This document shows, piece after piece, positions 18,710 to 26,275 of a stretch of DNA of 64,000 nt (positions are counted from its first letter, which is position 1; every line of letters starts with the position of its first letter). Source of the stretch: Bacillus sp. NP157 (lineage in GTDB: Bacteria; Pseudomonadota; Gammaproteobacteria; Xanthomonadales; Rhodanobacteraceae); NCBI GenBank assembly GCA_018889975.1, contig CP076546.1, forward strand, positions 62,001 through 126,000, written 5' to 3'. A program made the position numbers and the translations under genes. The notes under the pieces were generated by a model, which saw nothing but the letters and a program-made list of their open reading frames with translations, was not told the origin of the DNA and did not search any database.

Positions 18710-19039
18710 ATGATGACGATCAATCTTCACGATGCACTCTTTCACTCTTACGAACTGGAGTGTGGAACGTCCTCCACGGCGACGTTCCGGGTCTCGTATT
18801 ACCCCGACGAACAGAGCTCGACTCGGATCGATGCAACGATTCGTATTGCCAACGCCTCATCCATCGCGACTAATATCGATCTTGAGCGACTGGCGATTCA
18901 TAAAGTTTTCGGCGACGTGAGTGACTGGTCGCCGTCGCAGGGGCGGGGATTGACCTACATCCACCTGGCAGGCGGAACGATTTCTGTTTTCGGCGATGAG
19001 CCCGTGCTGTCCGTGGCGACGCCAGTTGTCGAGGAATAA
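18710..19039 (+). CDS. Hypothetical small protein, possible orphan immunity protein
   Basis: 109 residues (or 108 from the next ATG at 18713). It begins MTINLHDALFHSYELEC and has no signal peptide or membrane segment. The composition is acidic, with predicted beta strands (TATFRVSYYP, RIDATIRIANASS). GC content is lower than in the housekeeping genes. I do not recognise the family. It opens the block of short genes that runs to 23392, which as a whole resembles accumulations of immunity genes near polymorphic-toxin loci; that role is inference. Confidence 0.55.
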   Translation: MMTINLHDALFHSYELECGTSSTATFRVSYYPDEQSSTRIDATIRIANASSIATNIDLERLAIHKVFGDVSDWSPSQGRGLTYIHLAGGTISVFGDEPVLSVATPVVEE

Positions 19040-19048
19040 CGACATCGC

Positions 19049-19141
19049 GTGGCAGTGGCTATTTTCCCACTGCTCGACGAGGCCAAGGATGGTTCGGTGA
19101 CCTGGCTCGGCGGCAATGAGCTTTCGCTCACCTGGCCCTAA
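19049..19141 (+). pseudogene. Possible gene remnant (30 codons)
   Basis: A GTG-started frame encodes VAVAIFPLLDEAKDGSVTWL plus ten more residues and ends with TAA. It reads like the C-terminal tail of a small soluble protein and lies 9 bp after the previous stop, in the same frame. The sense of the codons suggests a truncated relative of the nearby small genes, but it is too short to prove. Confidence 0.3.
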
Positions 19142-19161
19142 AGCGTTCGCGAGGCAGTCCG

Positions 19162-19440
19162 ATGAAGTATTGCGATGGTCAGGTCAGCCAGCTGGGAGAT
19201 GTCGTCTCACTGGGCGGTGTCCCTGGCAGGGTGGTCAGCGACATCGACGGGGCGCGGTATGGCGTCGCTCCTGAACATTCGGCTGGGCAATGGGCATATC
19301 TCGGGGTGGGTGTCATGATCGAGTTTGAACGTTACGGTCTGATCCATTACACGGAGCCTGAGCACGATCTGGTGCTGGTTAATCGTGCCGATGGAGATCA
19401 GGGCCAGGAAACCTCCGATCCCAGATCGATGGGTGGTTGA
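19162..19440 (+). CDS. Small 'GDxV' domain protein (immunity-like, unknown function)
   Basis: 92 residues beginning MKYCDGQVSQLGDVVSLGG. The pattern GD-V...GxVV...QWAYLGxGVxIE...LIHYxExEHDLVLVNR belongs to a group of about 70-90-residue proteins that I recall as common in Xanthomonas, Burkholderia and Pseudomonas near secreted-toxin loci; no formal family name is claimed. The predicted fold is a small beta-barrel. The same pattern occurs twice in the product of 21287-21823, so the two genes are related. Confidence 0.6.
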   Translation: MKYCDGQVSQLGDVVSLGGVPGRVVSDIDGARYGVAPEHSAGQWAYLGVGVMIEFERYGLIHYTEPEHDLVLVNRADGDQGQETSDPRSMGG

Positions 19441-19520
19441 GGGCCTGAAACGCACGCAGTAGGGAAGTCCGGACGTCCAGGCATTGCGTCTGCACGCCGC
19501 AGGTACGTAAAGGCACCTCG

Positions 19521-20000
19521 ATGCTCGACAAGTTACGAACGTTAGTTTTTGCCACTTTCATCGTTGCTTGCATCGCGGCTTGCACGAATGGGCGAAACCA
19601 GTTCTCGACGATGATTCCGGCTTCGGCCACCAGCGTTACATACGCGCATGACCTCACTTCGGGCGAAGAAGTGTCATTTGACGTGCTTTCGAAGCCTGGC
19701 TCCTATCAATACATCCAACCCATACGCAACGAGCTTGGACGAGCGGGGTACGTCTTGTGCAAGAAGTCGGCGGTGAGTACGTGGAAACCATCTCCCGGCA
19801 GCGACACGGGTGGCTTACCGAACAAGTCCTGGATCGTTGAAATGTATGCAACCCGGAACTTCGAGAAGTTTTTCGTCATGCGTGTCAATGCCGGGCCATC
19901 GGAGCATGGCGCGGAGTGGGCGGAAACGTTCCACCTCGCCGCTCAGAACGTGCCGAAAGGAAGGCAGGACATGACTTCCATCAAGGAGTTCTGTGACTGA
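19521..20000 (+). CDS. Putative lipoprotein, unknown function
   Basis: 159 residues. The N-terminus MLDKLRTLVFATFIVACIAAC is a lipoprotein signal with Cys21 as the likely lipidated residue. The mature part has two further Cys residues (VLCKKS and the C-terminal EFCD), which could form a disulfide in the periplasm. The stop overlaps an ATG at 20000 (TGATG), so it may be coupled to the next gene, also a lipoprotein. Family not recognised. Confidence 0.6.
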   Translation: MLDKLRTLVFATFIVACIAACTNGRNQFSTMIPASATSVTYAHDLTSGEEVSFDVLSKPGSYQYIQPIRNELGRAGYVLCKKSAVSTWKPSPGSDTGGLPNKSWIVEMYATRNFEKFFVMRVNAGPSEHGAEWAETFHLAAQNVPKGRQDMTSIKEFCD

Positions 20001-20053
20001 TGCAACATTCACTGCCAGAACGTCGAGCGGCCCATCGATGCACGGTCCGGGTT

Positions 20054-20407
20054 ATGCGCAAGGATGCAATCGCGCGAATCGCTCTTGCACTCATCTTGTC
20101 GGTAACGCTCGGTTGCGCGTCCCGGAGTCCGGCGTGCTCAGGGTTGGTGTCCGCAGATGCCGTTGCCCACGCTGGACCCGTCATCGATGCATTCAAAGCG
20201 CATCTGAATACATACAAGTCCGATTCGGAAATAGGTGCCTACTTCGCTGACTTCCGACATTACGATCTCTCGACCGTTACCTCGGAATCAACATTCGAGT
20301 ACGAATTCGTTCCACAACCCACCTCGCACGGGTACAAGGGCGGCGGCGCGGAGTACAAGGTTGATCGACAGACCGGTGCAATCATATCGACGCGTTACAT
20401 GAAGTAG
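20054..20407 (+). CDS. Putative small lipoprotein, unknown function
   Basis: 117 residues from ATG 20054 (MRKDAIARIALALILSVTLG followed by CAS), which gives a typical lipoprotein signal. An upstream in-frame ATG at 20000 overlaps the previous stop and would add 18 residues before the signal; it may serve coupling but fits less well. The C-terminal part (FVPQPTSHGYKGGGAEYKVD, then TGAIISTRYMK) is a beta-rich NTF2-like or immunity-type tail. Family not recognised. Confidence 0.55.
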   Translation: MRKDAIARIALALILSVTLGCASRSPACSGLVSADAVAHAGPVIDAFKAHLNTYKSDSEIGAYFADFRHYDLSTVTSESTFEYEFVPQPTSHGYKGGGAEYKVDRQTGAIISTRYMK

Positions 20408-20444
20408 GTGGGGGCGGTACGACTCGGTAAGGGGAAAGCTGGGG

Positions 20445-20786
20445 ATGTTCAAAGATATGACGGACGAAGAGGTGTGCGAGATCCGCTCCCGTTATCACTA
20501 CCTGATGGGCGCAAGGGGCGACCCGGGCGAGCCGTTGGATCCGCTAGCATACGTCGACTCAACCGGCGACCGACTTCTACATATCGCGGCAGCGCTAGGT
20601 GACGTGCGGACGGTCGACCTGCTTCTTAAGGCAGGGCAGGACGTGAATGCGCGGGGTGACATGGGTTGCAGCGCGTTGCACTACGCCCGAATGTATACGA
20701 AGGAAGACGTCGCTGACCTCTTGTTGCTGAATGGCGCGGATGCTTCGCTGATAGATGACTTCGGACGCACGCCCGATCAGCACTGA
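20445..20786 (+). CDS. Ankyrin-repeat protein, probable immunity-type
   Basis: 113 residues: MFKDMTDEEVCEIRSRYHYL, then two to three ankyrin repeats (DRLLHIAAALGDVRTVDLLL, SALHYARMYTKEDVADLLLL, NGADASLIDDFGRTP). Close relatives of this short ankyrin protein are, as I recall, frequent beside type VI effectors and other antibacterial toxins in Xanthomonas and Burkholderia, where some act as immunity proteins. No toxin gene adjoins it here. It is cytosolic, with no signal peptide. Confidence 0.7.
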   Translation: MFKDMTDEEVCEIRSRYHYLMGARGDPGEPLDPLAYVDSTGDRLLHIAAALGDVRTVDLLLKAGQDVNARGDMGCSALHYARMYTKEDVADLLLLNGADASLIDDFGRTPDQH

Positions 20787-20818
20787 AAATCTGTACTGGG
20801 AACCTTAGGTGGGGCTGT

Positions 20819-21268
20819 ATGCGGACTAGCACAGCGGTAAGGACCATGAAGAGCGGCAGCAAGGCGATCCGGGGGCTGGCGCCTACCGTCATATTTTCCG
20901 CGCTGATAGTCGGCTGTCACCCACCCTCGCCGACACCGGATCGCACCCGCGAGTCCGATGTGCTGGAAATCATCTGGGGCTTGCGCCAGGTCCGGGCGAT
21001 GTACGGAGAAATCCCTGAGACCTACGCGACCCTGGAGAAGCACGGCTTGCGGGCTCCAGTGGATCCCGTGCGCCGCGACTCTTACGAGTACGCGCGCGTA
21101 GGCAGCAGCGTTACGGTCTGCGCTCGCTTCGATGAGGCCTCGCCGGGTTGGGACGGAAAGGCCAATAGGGCCCTCTACGGCGATCCGGTGGTACACGGGT
21201 TCGGGTCTTGGATCCATGGCATCGGCAGGCAGTGTCTGACCGATGACGTTCTGCCTAAAAAGAAATGA
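20819..21268 (+). CDS. Putative lipoprotein, unknown function
   Basis: 149 residues from ATG 20819, preceded by AGGTGGGG. A second possible start is ATG 20846 (MKSGSKAIRGLAP). The hydrophobic stretch VIFSALIVGC followed by HPPS forms a lipobox. The mature part has 'YGEIPETYATLEKHGLRAPVDP', a pattern resembling the globular part of minor pilin or pseudopilin proteins, though no pilin N-terminus is present. Two Cys residues remain after the lipobox. Family not recognised. Confidence 0.55.
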   Translation: MRTSTAVRTMKSGSKAIRGLAPTVIFSALIVGCHPPSPTPDRTRESDVLEIIWGLRQVRAMYGEIPETYATLEKHGLRAPVDPVRRDSYEYARVGSSVTVCARFDEASPGWDGKANRALYGDPVVHGFGSWIHGIGRQCLTDDVLPKKK

Positions 21269-21286
21269 GGCACCAAAGGGTTGCTC

Positions 21287-21823
21287 ATGATCTATCGTGA
21301 TGGAGAGCGCGTCAGGCTGCTTGACCGTGTAGCCCTGGACGAAGAGAGTAGCGGCATTGTCGTCGGGATTTCCGACGAGCAATCCTACTTGCCATACGTG
21401 AAGCATGCCGCCCGGAGCCCGTCACCTGGCTGCGCCCTGGTTCGTAGTGACAGCGGGGAGCTCTGTTGGCGACCGCATCACGGTCAGGACCTTGTGTTCG
21501 TCGAGCGGACTGATATTGACGACGGTGCGGCGTTGGATTGGCATAAACCTGGCGACATTTCCACGAAGCCTCCGATACCGCCTCCGCTTAACCACTATTA
21601 CTCCGGGCAGGCTATCGAAGTTGGCGATAGGGTGCGAATGTCCGCGACGGCCACGGGTCGGGTGATCGCCGTCATATCGAATGGCCAGTTTTCCCAGGCA
21701 GCTCCAGAAGAAGAGTGGGCTCACCTAGGTCACGGTTTCCTGGTCGAGCCGGGACTGTACTGGTACGAAGAGGCGGACGAGGATCTCGAATTGATCGACA
21801 GGGCGGGCGTCTTATATGGATGA
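21287..21823 (+). CDS. Two-domain 'GDxV' protein related to 19162-19440 (immunity-like)
   Basis: 178 residues from ATG 21287; a TTG at 21281 is possible but less likely. Two copies of the domain seen in 19162-19440 can be traced. The first is about residues 1-77 (GERVRLLDRVALDEESSGIV, then LVRSDSGELCWRPHHGQDLV and FVER). The second is about 105-178 (EVGDRVRMSATATGRVIAVI, then EEEWAHLGHGFLVEPGLYWY and EEADEDLELIDRAG). This looks like an internal duplication or fusion of single-domain genes. It overlaps the next gene by 8 bp. Confidence 0.6.
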   Translation: MIYRDGERVRLLDRVALDEESSGIVVGISDEQSYLPYVKHAARSPSPGCALVRSDSGELCWRPHHGQDLVFVERTDIDDGAALDWHKPGDISTKPPIPPPLNHYYSGQAIEVGDRVRMSATATGRVIAVISNGQFSQAAPEEEWAHLGHGFLVEPGLYWYEEADEDLELIDRAGVLYG

Positions 21824-22325
21824 CTTCGAACAGCGCAGAAAGCGAATCACGGATGGCGCAAAGTCAAATCCGAACGCCGTGGCTGAGATGATCGTGCTTG
21901 CGGAAGAGTTCCCATGTGAGCCCGACGTTTGGGCTGACCTGGCATACGTTTACGCGAGGAAAGATGATTATGTGTCAGCTGTTGATGCGTTAGGTCGTGC
22001 CACGGCGCTAGCTCCAGATGAGCCGATCTACCTGTTCAATAGGGCAAGATATAACGCGGCGCTCGGCGAACATCGAGCGGTGATTGCTGATGCGTCGCTT
22101 GGCGTTGAAATTTCTGATCGCCTGAAATTCTTCTGGTACAAGGAGGCGCTTATGTTCCTTCGTGCACACGCGCTGGTCGCGCTAGGGGACAACAAGTCAG
22201 CCAGGGATGATCTTGCTTCGATAGAAGACCGTGACATGCGTCTATGGATAAACGGGCTGGTGACGTGGGAGGACCTTGCGCGAGGTTGCGGCATGGGTAC
22301 CTCCGCGCAGAAGCCTCATCGTTGA
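21816..22325 (+). CDS. TPR-like protein, tandem paralog 1 of 3
   Basis: 169 residues. Starts MDDFEQRRKRITDGAKSNPN and contains degenerate tetratricopeptide helices (PDVWADLAYVYARKDDYVSA; APDEPIYLFNRARYNAALGE) and a conserved end 'DRDMRLWINGLVTWEDLARG'. It is soluble, with no signal peptide. The next two genes are clear paralogs. Lower GC than the surrounding core genes. Similar TPR proteins occur in immunity gene clusters, but no toxin is in view. The start overlaps the preceding gene, indicating coupling. Confidence 0.7.
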   Translation: MDDFEQRRKRITDGAKSNPNAVAEMIVLAEEFPCEPDVWADLAYVYARKDDYVSAVDALGRATALAPDEPIYLFNRARYNAALGEHRAVIADASLGVEISDRLKFFWYKEALMFLRAHALVALGDNKSARDDLASIEDRDMRLWINGLVTWEDLARGCGMGTSAQKPHR

Positions 22326-22356
22326 AGTCGTCATGGACGTTAGATTAGGAAGGCAT

Positions 22357-22866
22357 ATGGATGACTTGGCGAAACGAATCGAGAAGATCAAAGACAGTGC
22401 AAGGTCCGATCCGAATGCTGTGGGCGAGATGATCGCGATAGTGGCGGAGTTCCCGGAAGATCCCTATGTGTGGTGCGAGTTGGCATACGTCCGTTCGAGG
22501 AGAGGCGATCGAGTCTCCGCTGTTGGTGCCTTAGCCCATGCGATAGAGCTAGCTCCCGACGAGCCGGTCTACTTGTTTGATCGCGCGAGGTTTAACCTGG
22601 TGCTAGGTGAATATCAGAGCGTTATCGATGACGCATCGCGAGGACTTGAGGTCTCCGAAAGGCTGCAATTCTTCTCATACAAGGATTTGCTCCTCTTCCT
22701 CCGTGCTTATGCGCAAGCCGCGCTTCATGACGATGTGTCAGCCAGGAACGATCTTGCGACGATCGGGGACCGCGATATGCGTTTCTGGATAAATGGGCTA
22801 GTGACGTGGGATGACCTCGCGCGACGTTGCGGGATGGATATCTCCCCGCAAATGCCTGAGCGATAA
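22357..22866 (+). CDS. TPR-like protein, tandem paralog 2 of 3
   Basis: 169 residues from ATG 22357, chosen because MDDL matches the starts of the other two copies and AGGAAGG precedes it at 22347-22353; longer reading is possible to 22276. The protein follows paralog 1 along its whole length (DDLAKRIEKIKDSARSDPNA; FWINGLVTWDDLARRCGMDI). The gap before it resembles the gap before paralog 3 (TCGTCAT.GA.G), so the duplications included intergenic DNA. Confidence 0.7.
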   Translation: MDDLAKRIEKIKDSARSDPNAVGEMIAIVAEFPEDPYVWCELAYVRSRRGDRVSAVGALAHAIELAPDEPVYLFDRARFNLVLGEYQSVIDDASRGLEVSERLQFFSYKDLLLFLRAYAQAALHDDVSARNDLATIGDRDMRFWINGLVTWDDLARRCGMDISPQMPER

Positions 22867-22897
22867 ATTCGTCATAGATGAACGATGGGGTGCGTAT

Positions 22898-23392
22898 ATG
22901 GATGATCTGAAAGATCGACTGAAGACGATTACTGATAGCGCAAAGACCAATCCGAATGCCGTGAGTGAGATGATCGCGCTGGCAGCAGAGTTCCCGGAGG
23001 AGCCGGACGTTTGGTGCGACCTGGCGTACCTGTATGCGAGGAAAGGTGATCGGTTGTCCGCTGTCGATGCATTGGGTCGCGCTGTCGCATTGGCGCCTGA
23101 CGAGCCGGTCTACCTCTATGACCGAGCAAAATATTCAGCGGCCCTGGGGGACTATCAAAGTGTTATTGATGATGCGTCGCTTGGCCTTGAAATCTCTGAG
23201 CGTCTGCAATTCTTCTCTTACAAGAATTTACTTCTTTTCCTGCGTGCTTACGCTCTGACATCGCTTCACGATGAGGCGGCAGCCAAAATCGACCTCGCGC
23301 TGATAGGGGATCGTGACATGCGTATGTGGATAAACGAGCTCGTAACGTGGGACGACCTCGCGCGACGTTGCGGTATGGAAGGCTCGCCATAA
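22898..23392 (+). CDS. TPR-like protein, tandem paralog 3 of 3
   Basis: 164 residues from ATG 22898 (MDDLKDRLKTITDSAKTNPN), aligned with the starts of paralogs 1 and 2. It has the same TPR-like helices and the ending 'DRDMRMWINELVTWDDLARR', and is shorter at the C-terminus. It ends the run of small plus-strand genes and converges on the aminotransferase gene at 23434. Confidence 0.7.
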   Translation: MDDLKDRLKTITDSAKTNPNAVSEMIALAAEFPEEPDVWCDLAYLYARKGDRLSAVDALGRAVALAPDEPVYLYDRAKYSAALGDYQSVIDDASLGLEISERLQFFSYKNLLLFLRAYALTSLHDEAAAKIDLALIGDRDMRMWINELVTWDDLARRCGMEGSP

Positions 23393-23433
23393 GCCGCATG
23401 ATCCATCGTTGGGGCCGCGCGTTACATCCACGA

Positions 23434-24654
23434 CTAACGCGAAACCACAGTCGCCTCAATCACCGCACAAACATGCTCGAACGCCGCATCGTCGAGCCAC
23501 GGGCTGTTACTTACCGTCAAGGTCCGCGCAGCGAAATCCCGCGCATTCGGCACGTCCTCGCCACCCAGCATCGTGCCGAGATACGGGTAATCCGGTAGCG
23601 CATGCACGAACATCCGCCCGACGCCGTGGCGGGACGCCCACAGGCGTTGCAGCACCGCATCGCGGGTGGCTTCGTCCGGCAGCAGCAACATCAGGTAGGG
23701 CCACGTGCCGCCGTCGTCGGTGAACACGTGGACGCCAGGGATCGAGGCCAGTGCCGGCACGCGTACACGCGCCTGGGATGCCGTGGCTTCGATGAACTCG
23801 GGCAGGCGATGGAAGGCGCGGGCGCCCACGGCGCGGCGCCAGCGGCCGACACGGTGTAACGGGAAGTCGGCGTCGAAGTGTTCGCCCGCCGCACCGATCA
23901 GGTCGCCACGGCGCAGGGCGCGACGCAGGGGATGGCCGTAGGCCATGCCCAGTCCGCGTGGTCGGTACAGCGCGGCATAGCCGGCCAGTTCCACCGTGCG
24001 GCGCAGTTCCCAGCCGGGGTGCCAGCGCGCGATGCGGCGGGCGGCGCGGCGAAAACTGTCACGCATCGTCGGGTCGCGTGCGACCAGCAGCCCACCTTCG
24101 AAAATCGACAGGCCCTTGCCGGCGGCGAGGCTGAAGAAGCCGGCATCGCCATGCGTGCCGGCGTGACGCCCGTCGATACGTGCACCGAACGCCTGTGCCG
24201 CGTCTTCCACGGTGTACGCACCCACGCTCGCGGCGATCGCCGCGGCACTGGCGACGTCGGCGGTGCGGCCACCCAGATGGGTCGGCACGACGGCCAGCGT
24301 CTGCTCGTTGCAGGCCTCGGCGAGCCGGGCGGGATCCATGTCGAAGTGGCCCGGGCGCAGGTCGACCAGTCGCGGCTCGAGGCCGGCACGGCGGACGGCC
24401 AGGGGCACCAGCGGGCAGGTAAACGCCGGCATCACCACTTCACGGCGGGAGCGGGCGTGCTCGGCGAGGGCGGTCAGCGCCACGGTGAGTGCGGCGGTGC
24501 CCGAACACTCGAGCTGGGTTTCTTCCACGCCGATCCACTGCGCGGCGAGCGCGGTCAGCGGTGCCGGGACCGGGCCGCCCATGTCGGCGAACGCCAGCGG
24601 CAGGCCGGCGGTGGGCGGTGCTTCGCGCTCAGGCCGGAACCACATCGCCGGCAT
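23434..24654 (-). CDS. DegT/DnrJ/EryC1/StrS-family PLP aminotransferase
   Basis: 406 residues. Fold-type I aminotransferase of the sugar-aminotransferase family: EDAAQAFG carries Asp151 and Gln154, and Lys180 in SLAAGKG is the likely PLP lysine. Family members place an amino group on nucleotide-linked keto sugars, but other substrates occur and the residues for sugar choice cannot be judged here. The start overlaps the upstream half-transporter gene by 26 bp; an ATG at 24645 is an alternative. It is the last gene of a coupled operon (hydrolase, two half-size DMT proteins, aminotransferase), recalling ArnB with ArnE/ArnF. Confidence 0.82.
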   Translation of the reverse strand: MPAMWFRPEREAPPTAGLPLAFADMGGPVPAPLTALAAQWIGVEETQLECSGTAALTVALTALAEHARSRREVVMPAFTCPLVPLAVRRAGLEPRLVDLRPGHFDMDPARLAEACNEQTLAVVPTHLGGRTADVASAAAIAASVGAYTVEDAAQAFGARIDGRHAGTHGDAGFFSLAAGKGLSIFEGGLLVARDPTMRDSFRRAARRIARWHPGWELRRTVELAGYAALYRPRGLGMAYGHPLRRALRRGDLIGAAGEHFDADFPLHRVGRWRRAVGARAFHRLPEFIEATASQARVRVPALASIPGVHVFTDDGGTWPYLMLLLPDEATRDAVLQRLWASRHGVGRMFVHALPDYPYLGTMLGGEDVPNARDFAARTLTVSNSPWLDDAAFEHVCAVIEATVVSR

Positions 24655-25024
24655 CCTCGTCGCCTTCGGCGAAGGCCAGGCAGACGATGCCGGCCACGAT
24701 AGCGATCGCGCCCACGATCTGGGTCGGCGTCACCGGCTCGGCGAACACCCACCACGACAGCAGCATCACGCTGACCACTTCCAGATGCGACGCCGCGAAG
24801 GCGGGGCCGATCGGTGCGTGCTTCAGCAGGCTCATCCAGGTGACGAAGGCACCGATGTAGCCGACGATGGCGCCGTAGATCCACGGGTGCGAAAACACGC
24901 GCGCCAGCCATTCGGTGCTCGCTTCGACCGGCAGCGCGTGCATGCCGGCCATCTTGAAGCAGACCAGGTTCAGCGTGTCGAACATGAGCAGCAACGCGAA
25001 GCCGATGACGTAAAAGCGTTTCAT
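24629..25024 (-). CDS. Half-size DMT/EamA transporter, second of a pair
   Basis: 131 residues with four predicted membrane helices (VIGFALLLMFDTLNLVCFKM; WIYGAIVGYIGAFVTWMSLL; VVSVMLLSWWVFAEPVTPTQ; IVGAIAIVAGIVCLAFAEG). Size and pattern match small multidrug resistance and ArnE/ArnF-type proteins that work as dimers. ATG 25024 overlaps the stop of its partner (ATGA). A heterodimer with the product of 25021-25380 is likely from this pairing. Substrate unknown; the adjoining aminotransferase suggests an aminated lipid or sugar carrier, by analogy with ArnEF. Confidence 0.75.
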   Translation of the reverse strand: MKRFYVIGFALLLMFDTLNLVCFKMAGMHALPVEASTEWLARVFSHPWIYGAIVGYIGAFVTWMSLLKHAPIGPAFAASHLEVVSVMLLSWWVFAEPVTPTQIVGAIAIVAGIVCLAFAEGDEDAGDVVPA

Positions 25025-25380
25025 GCACCGGCTCCGACGATCGCCACGCCCGCGGCGATCAGCAGGATGCCGAACACGCGCATCGGGCTCAGTCGTTCGC
25101 GGAACAGGAAACGCCCGGCGATCATGATCGCGACGATGTTGATCGAGCCCAGCAGCACGCCCTCGGACAGGGGCACGAGCGAGAGGAAGGCGATCCAGAC
25201 CACGAACTCCAGCACGTAGCAGGCGATGCCGGTCCAGATCCACGGCCGCGCGGCCATGTATTTCCAGCGCGCCAGGCCATCGCCCGCGCGCTCGTCGCCC
25301 GCGGCGGCCTTGAACGCCAGCTGGCCGCCGGTGTCCAGCAGCACGTTTGCCAGCCACAACGCGAACACCATGCCGTTCAT
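25021..25380 (-). CDS. Half-size DMT/EamA transporter, first of a pair
   Basis: 119 residues with four predicted membrane helices (MVFALWLANVLLDTGGQLAF; IWTGIACYVLEFVVWIAFLS; SEGVLLGSINIVAIMIAGRF; FGILLIAAGVAIVGAG). It starts one base after the stop of the hydrolase gene and overlaps the start of the second half-transporter, so all three are coupled. It probably forms an antiparallel heterodimer with that partner. Confidence 0.75.
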   Translation of the reverse strand: MNGMVFALWLANVLLDTGGQLAFKAAAGDERAGDGLARWKYMAARPWIWTGIACYVLEFVVWIAFLSLVPLSEGVLLGSINIVAIMIAGRFLFRERLSPMRVFGILLIAAGVAIVGAGA

Positions 25381-25381
25381 A

Positions 25382-26221
25382 TCAGGCCGCCATGCGCGCG
25401 GGGCGCGCGTCGCGCGCAATCCGCGAGAAGAAATCCGCACTGCGCTCGATCAGGGTACGCCGTTCGCGATCGATGGTGATCATGTGGTAGCTGTCGGCAA
25501 GCAGCAGCATCTCGACCGGGCCGCGGACGCGGCGTGCGACCATGTCGGCATTGGCCACGCTGGCCACGTCGTCGTCCGAGGCGTGCGCGATGAAACACGG
25601 CGCCACCACGTCGGGCAGGCGGCGACGCACGTCGCGGGCCAGCCAGACCATCTCGGCCAGGGCATGCCAGGGGTTGCCAGGCAGGCCGGCGGCCTCGCTG
25701 TCGCCGGAGAACATCGCCGAGCTGACCTGCGCGCGCAGGCGCTCGTCGCGGATGCCGTAGGGCGGCTGCTCGATGAAGCTGCGCTTGCGGCCGATGCCCA
25801 TCCGCTTGAACACGGGCAGCAGGAACGAGAGGTGGCGGCCGGTCCAGGGGATCGACCAGCCGTCGTAGCGGAACGTCGCGCCGAACACGCCGACGCCGTC
25901 CACCCATTCCGGGCGCATGGCGGCCAGGCGCAGCGCCAGCACGGCGCCCATCGACAGGCCGGCCACGAAGACCCGGTCGACCCGGCCGCGTAGCTCTTCG
26001 GCGGCGGCTTCCGCGCTGGCGTACCAGTCCTGCCAGGTGGTGGCCAGCAGGTCGTCTTCGCTGCCGCAATGGCCGGCCAGGCGGACGCCCACGACGGTGA
26101 AGCCGGCACGGTTCAGGCCCTTGCCGAGCATGCGCATCTCCGTGGGGGTGCCGGTCAGCCCGTGGATCAGCAGCACGCCATCGCGGCCGCCTTCGAACTG
26201 GAATTCCGTGGTTTCGCTCAC
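25382..26221 (-). CDS. Alpha/beta hydrolase, carboxylesterase/monoacylglycerol-lipase type
   Basis: 279 residues. The nucleophile elbow GLSMG has Ser near residue 109; the oxyanion motif is LIHGLTGTPTEM. A C-terminal HASDDDVAS carries the acid, and SYHMITID the catalytic His. The sequence resembles Est30-type esterases acting on short acyl esters. It is first in a four-gene operon with two half-size DMT proteins and a DegT aminotransferase. Its product is cytosolic (no signal). A role in removing an acyl group from a lipid or carrier intermediate is possible but unproven. Confidence 0.85.
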   Translation of the reverse strand: MSETTEFQFEGGRDGVLLIHGLTGTPTEMRMLGKGLNRAGFTVVGVRLAGHCGSEDDLLATTWQDWYASAEAAAEELRGRVDRVFVAGLSMGAVLALRLAAMRPEWVDGVGVFGATFRYDGWSIPWTGRHLSFLLPVFKRMGIGRKRSFIEQPPYGIRDERLRAQVSSAMFSGDSEAAGLPGNPWHALAEMVWLARDVRRRLPDVVAPCFIAHASDDDVASVANADMVARRVRGPVEMLLLADSYHMITIDRERRTLIERSADFFSRIARDARPARMAA

Positions 26222-26275
26222 GCCTGGGCCTCACGCCTTCGCCATCCTAAGGCGGCATGCTCGCAAGTCGTGGTT

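Noticed and set aside
25377-26234. 285-codon minus-strand frame in the same place as the hydrolase
   Set aside because: Frame-shifted shadow. The 279-residue frame has the GLSMG elbow and catalytic acid and His.
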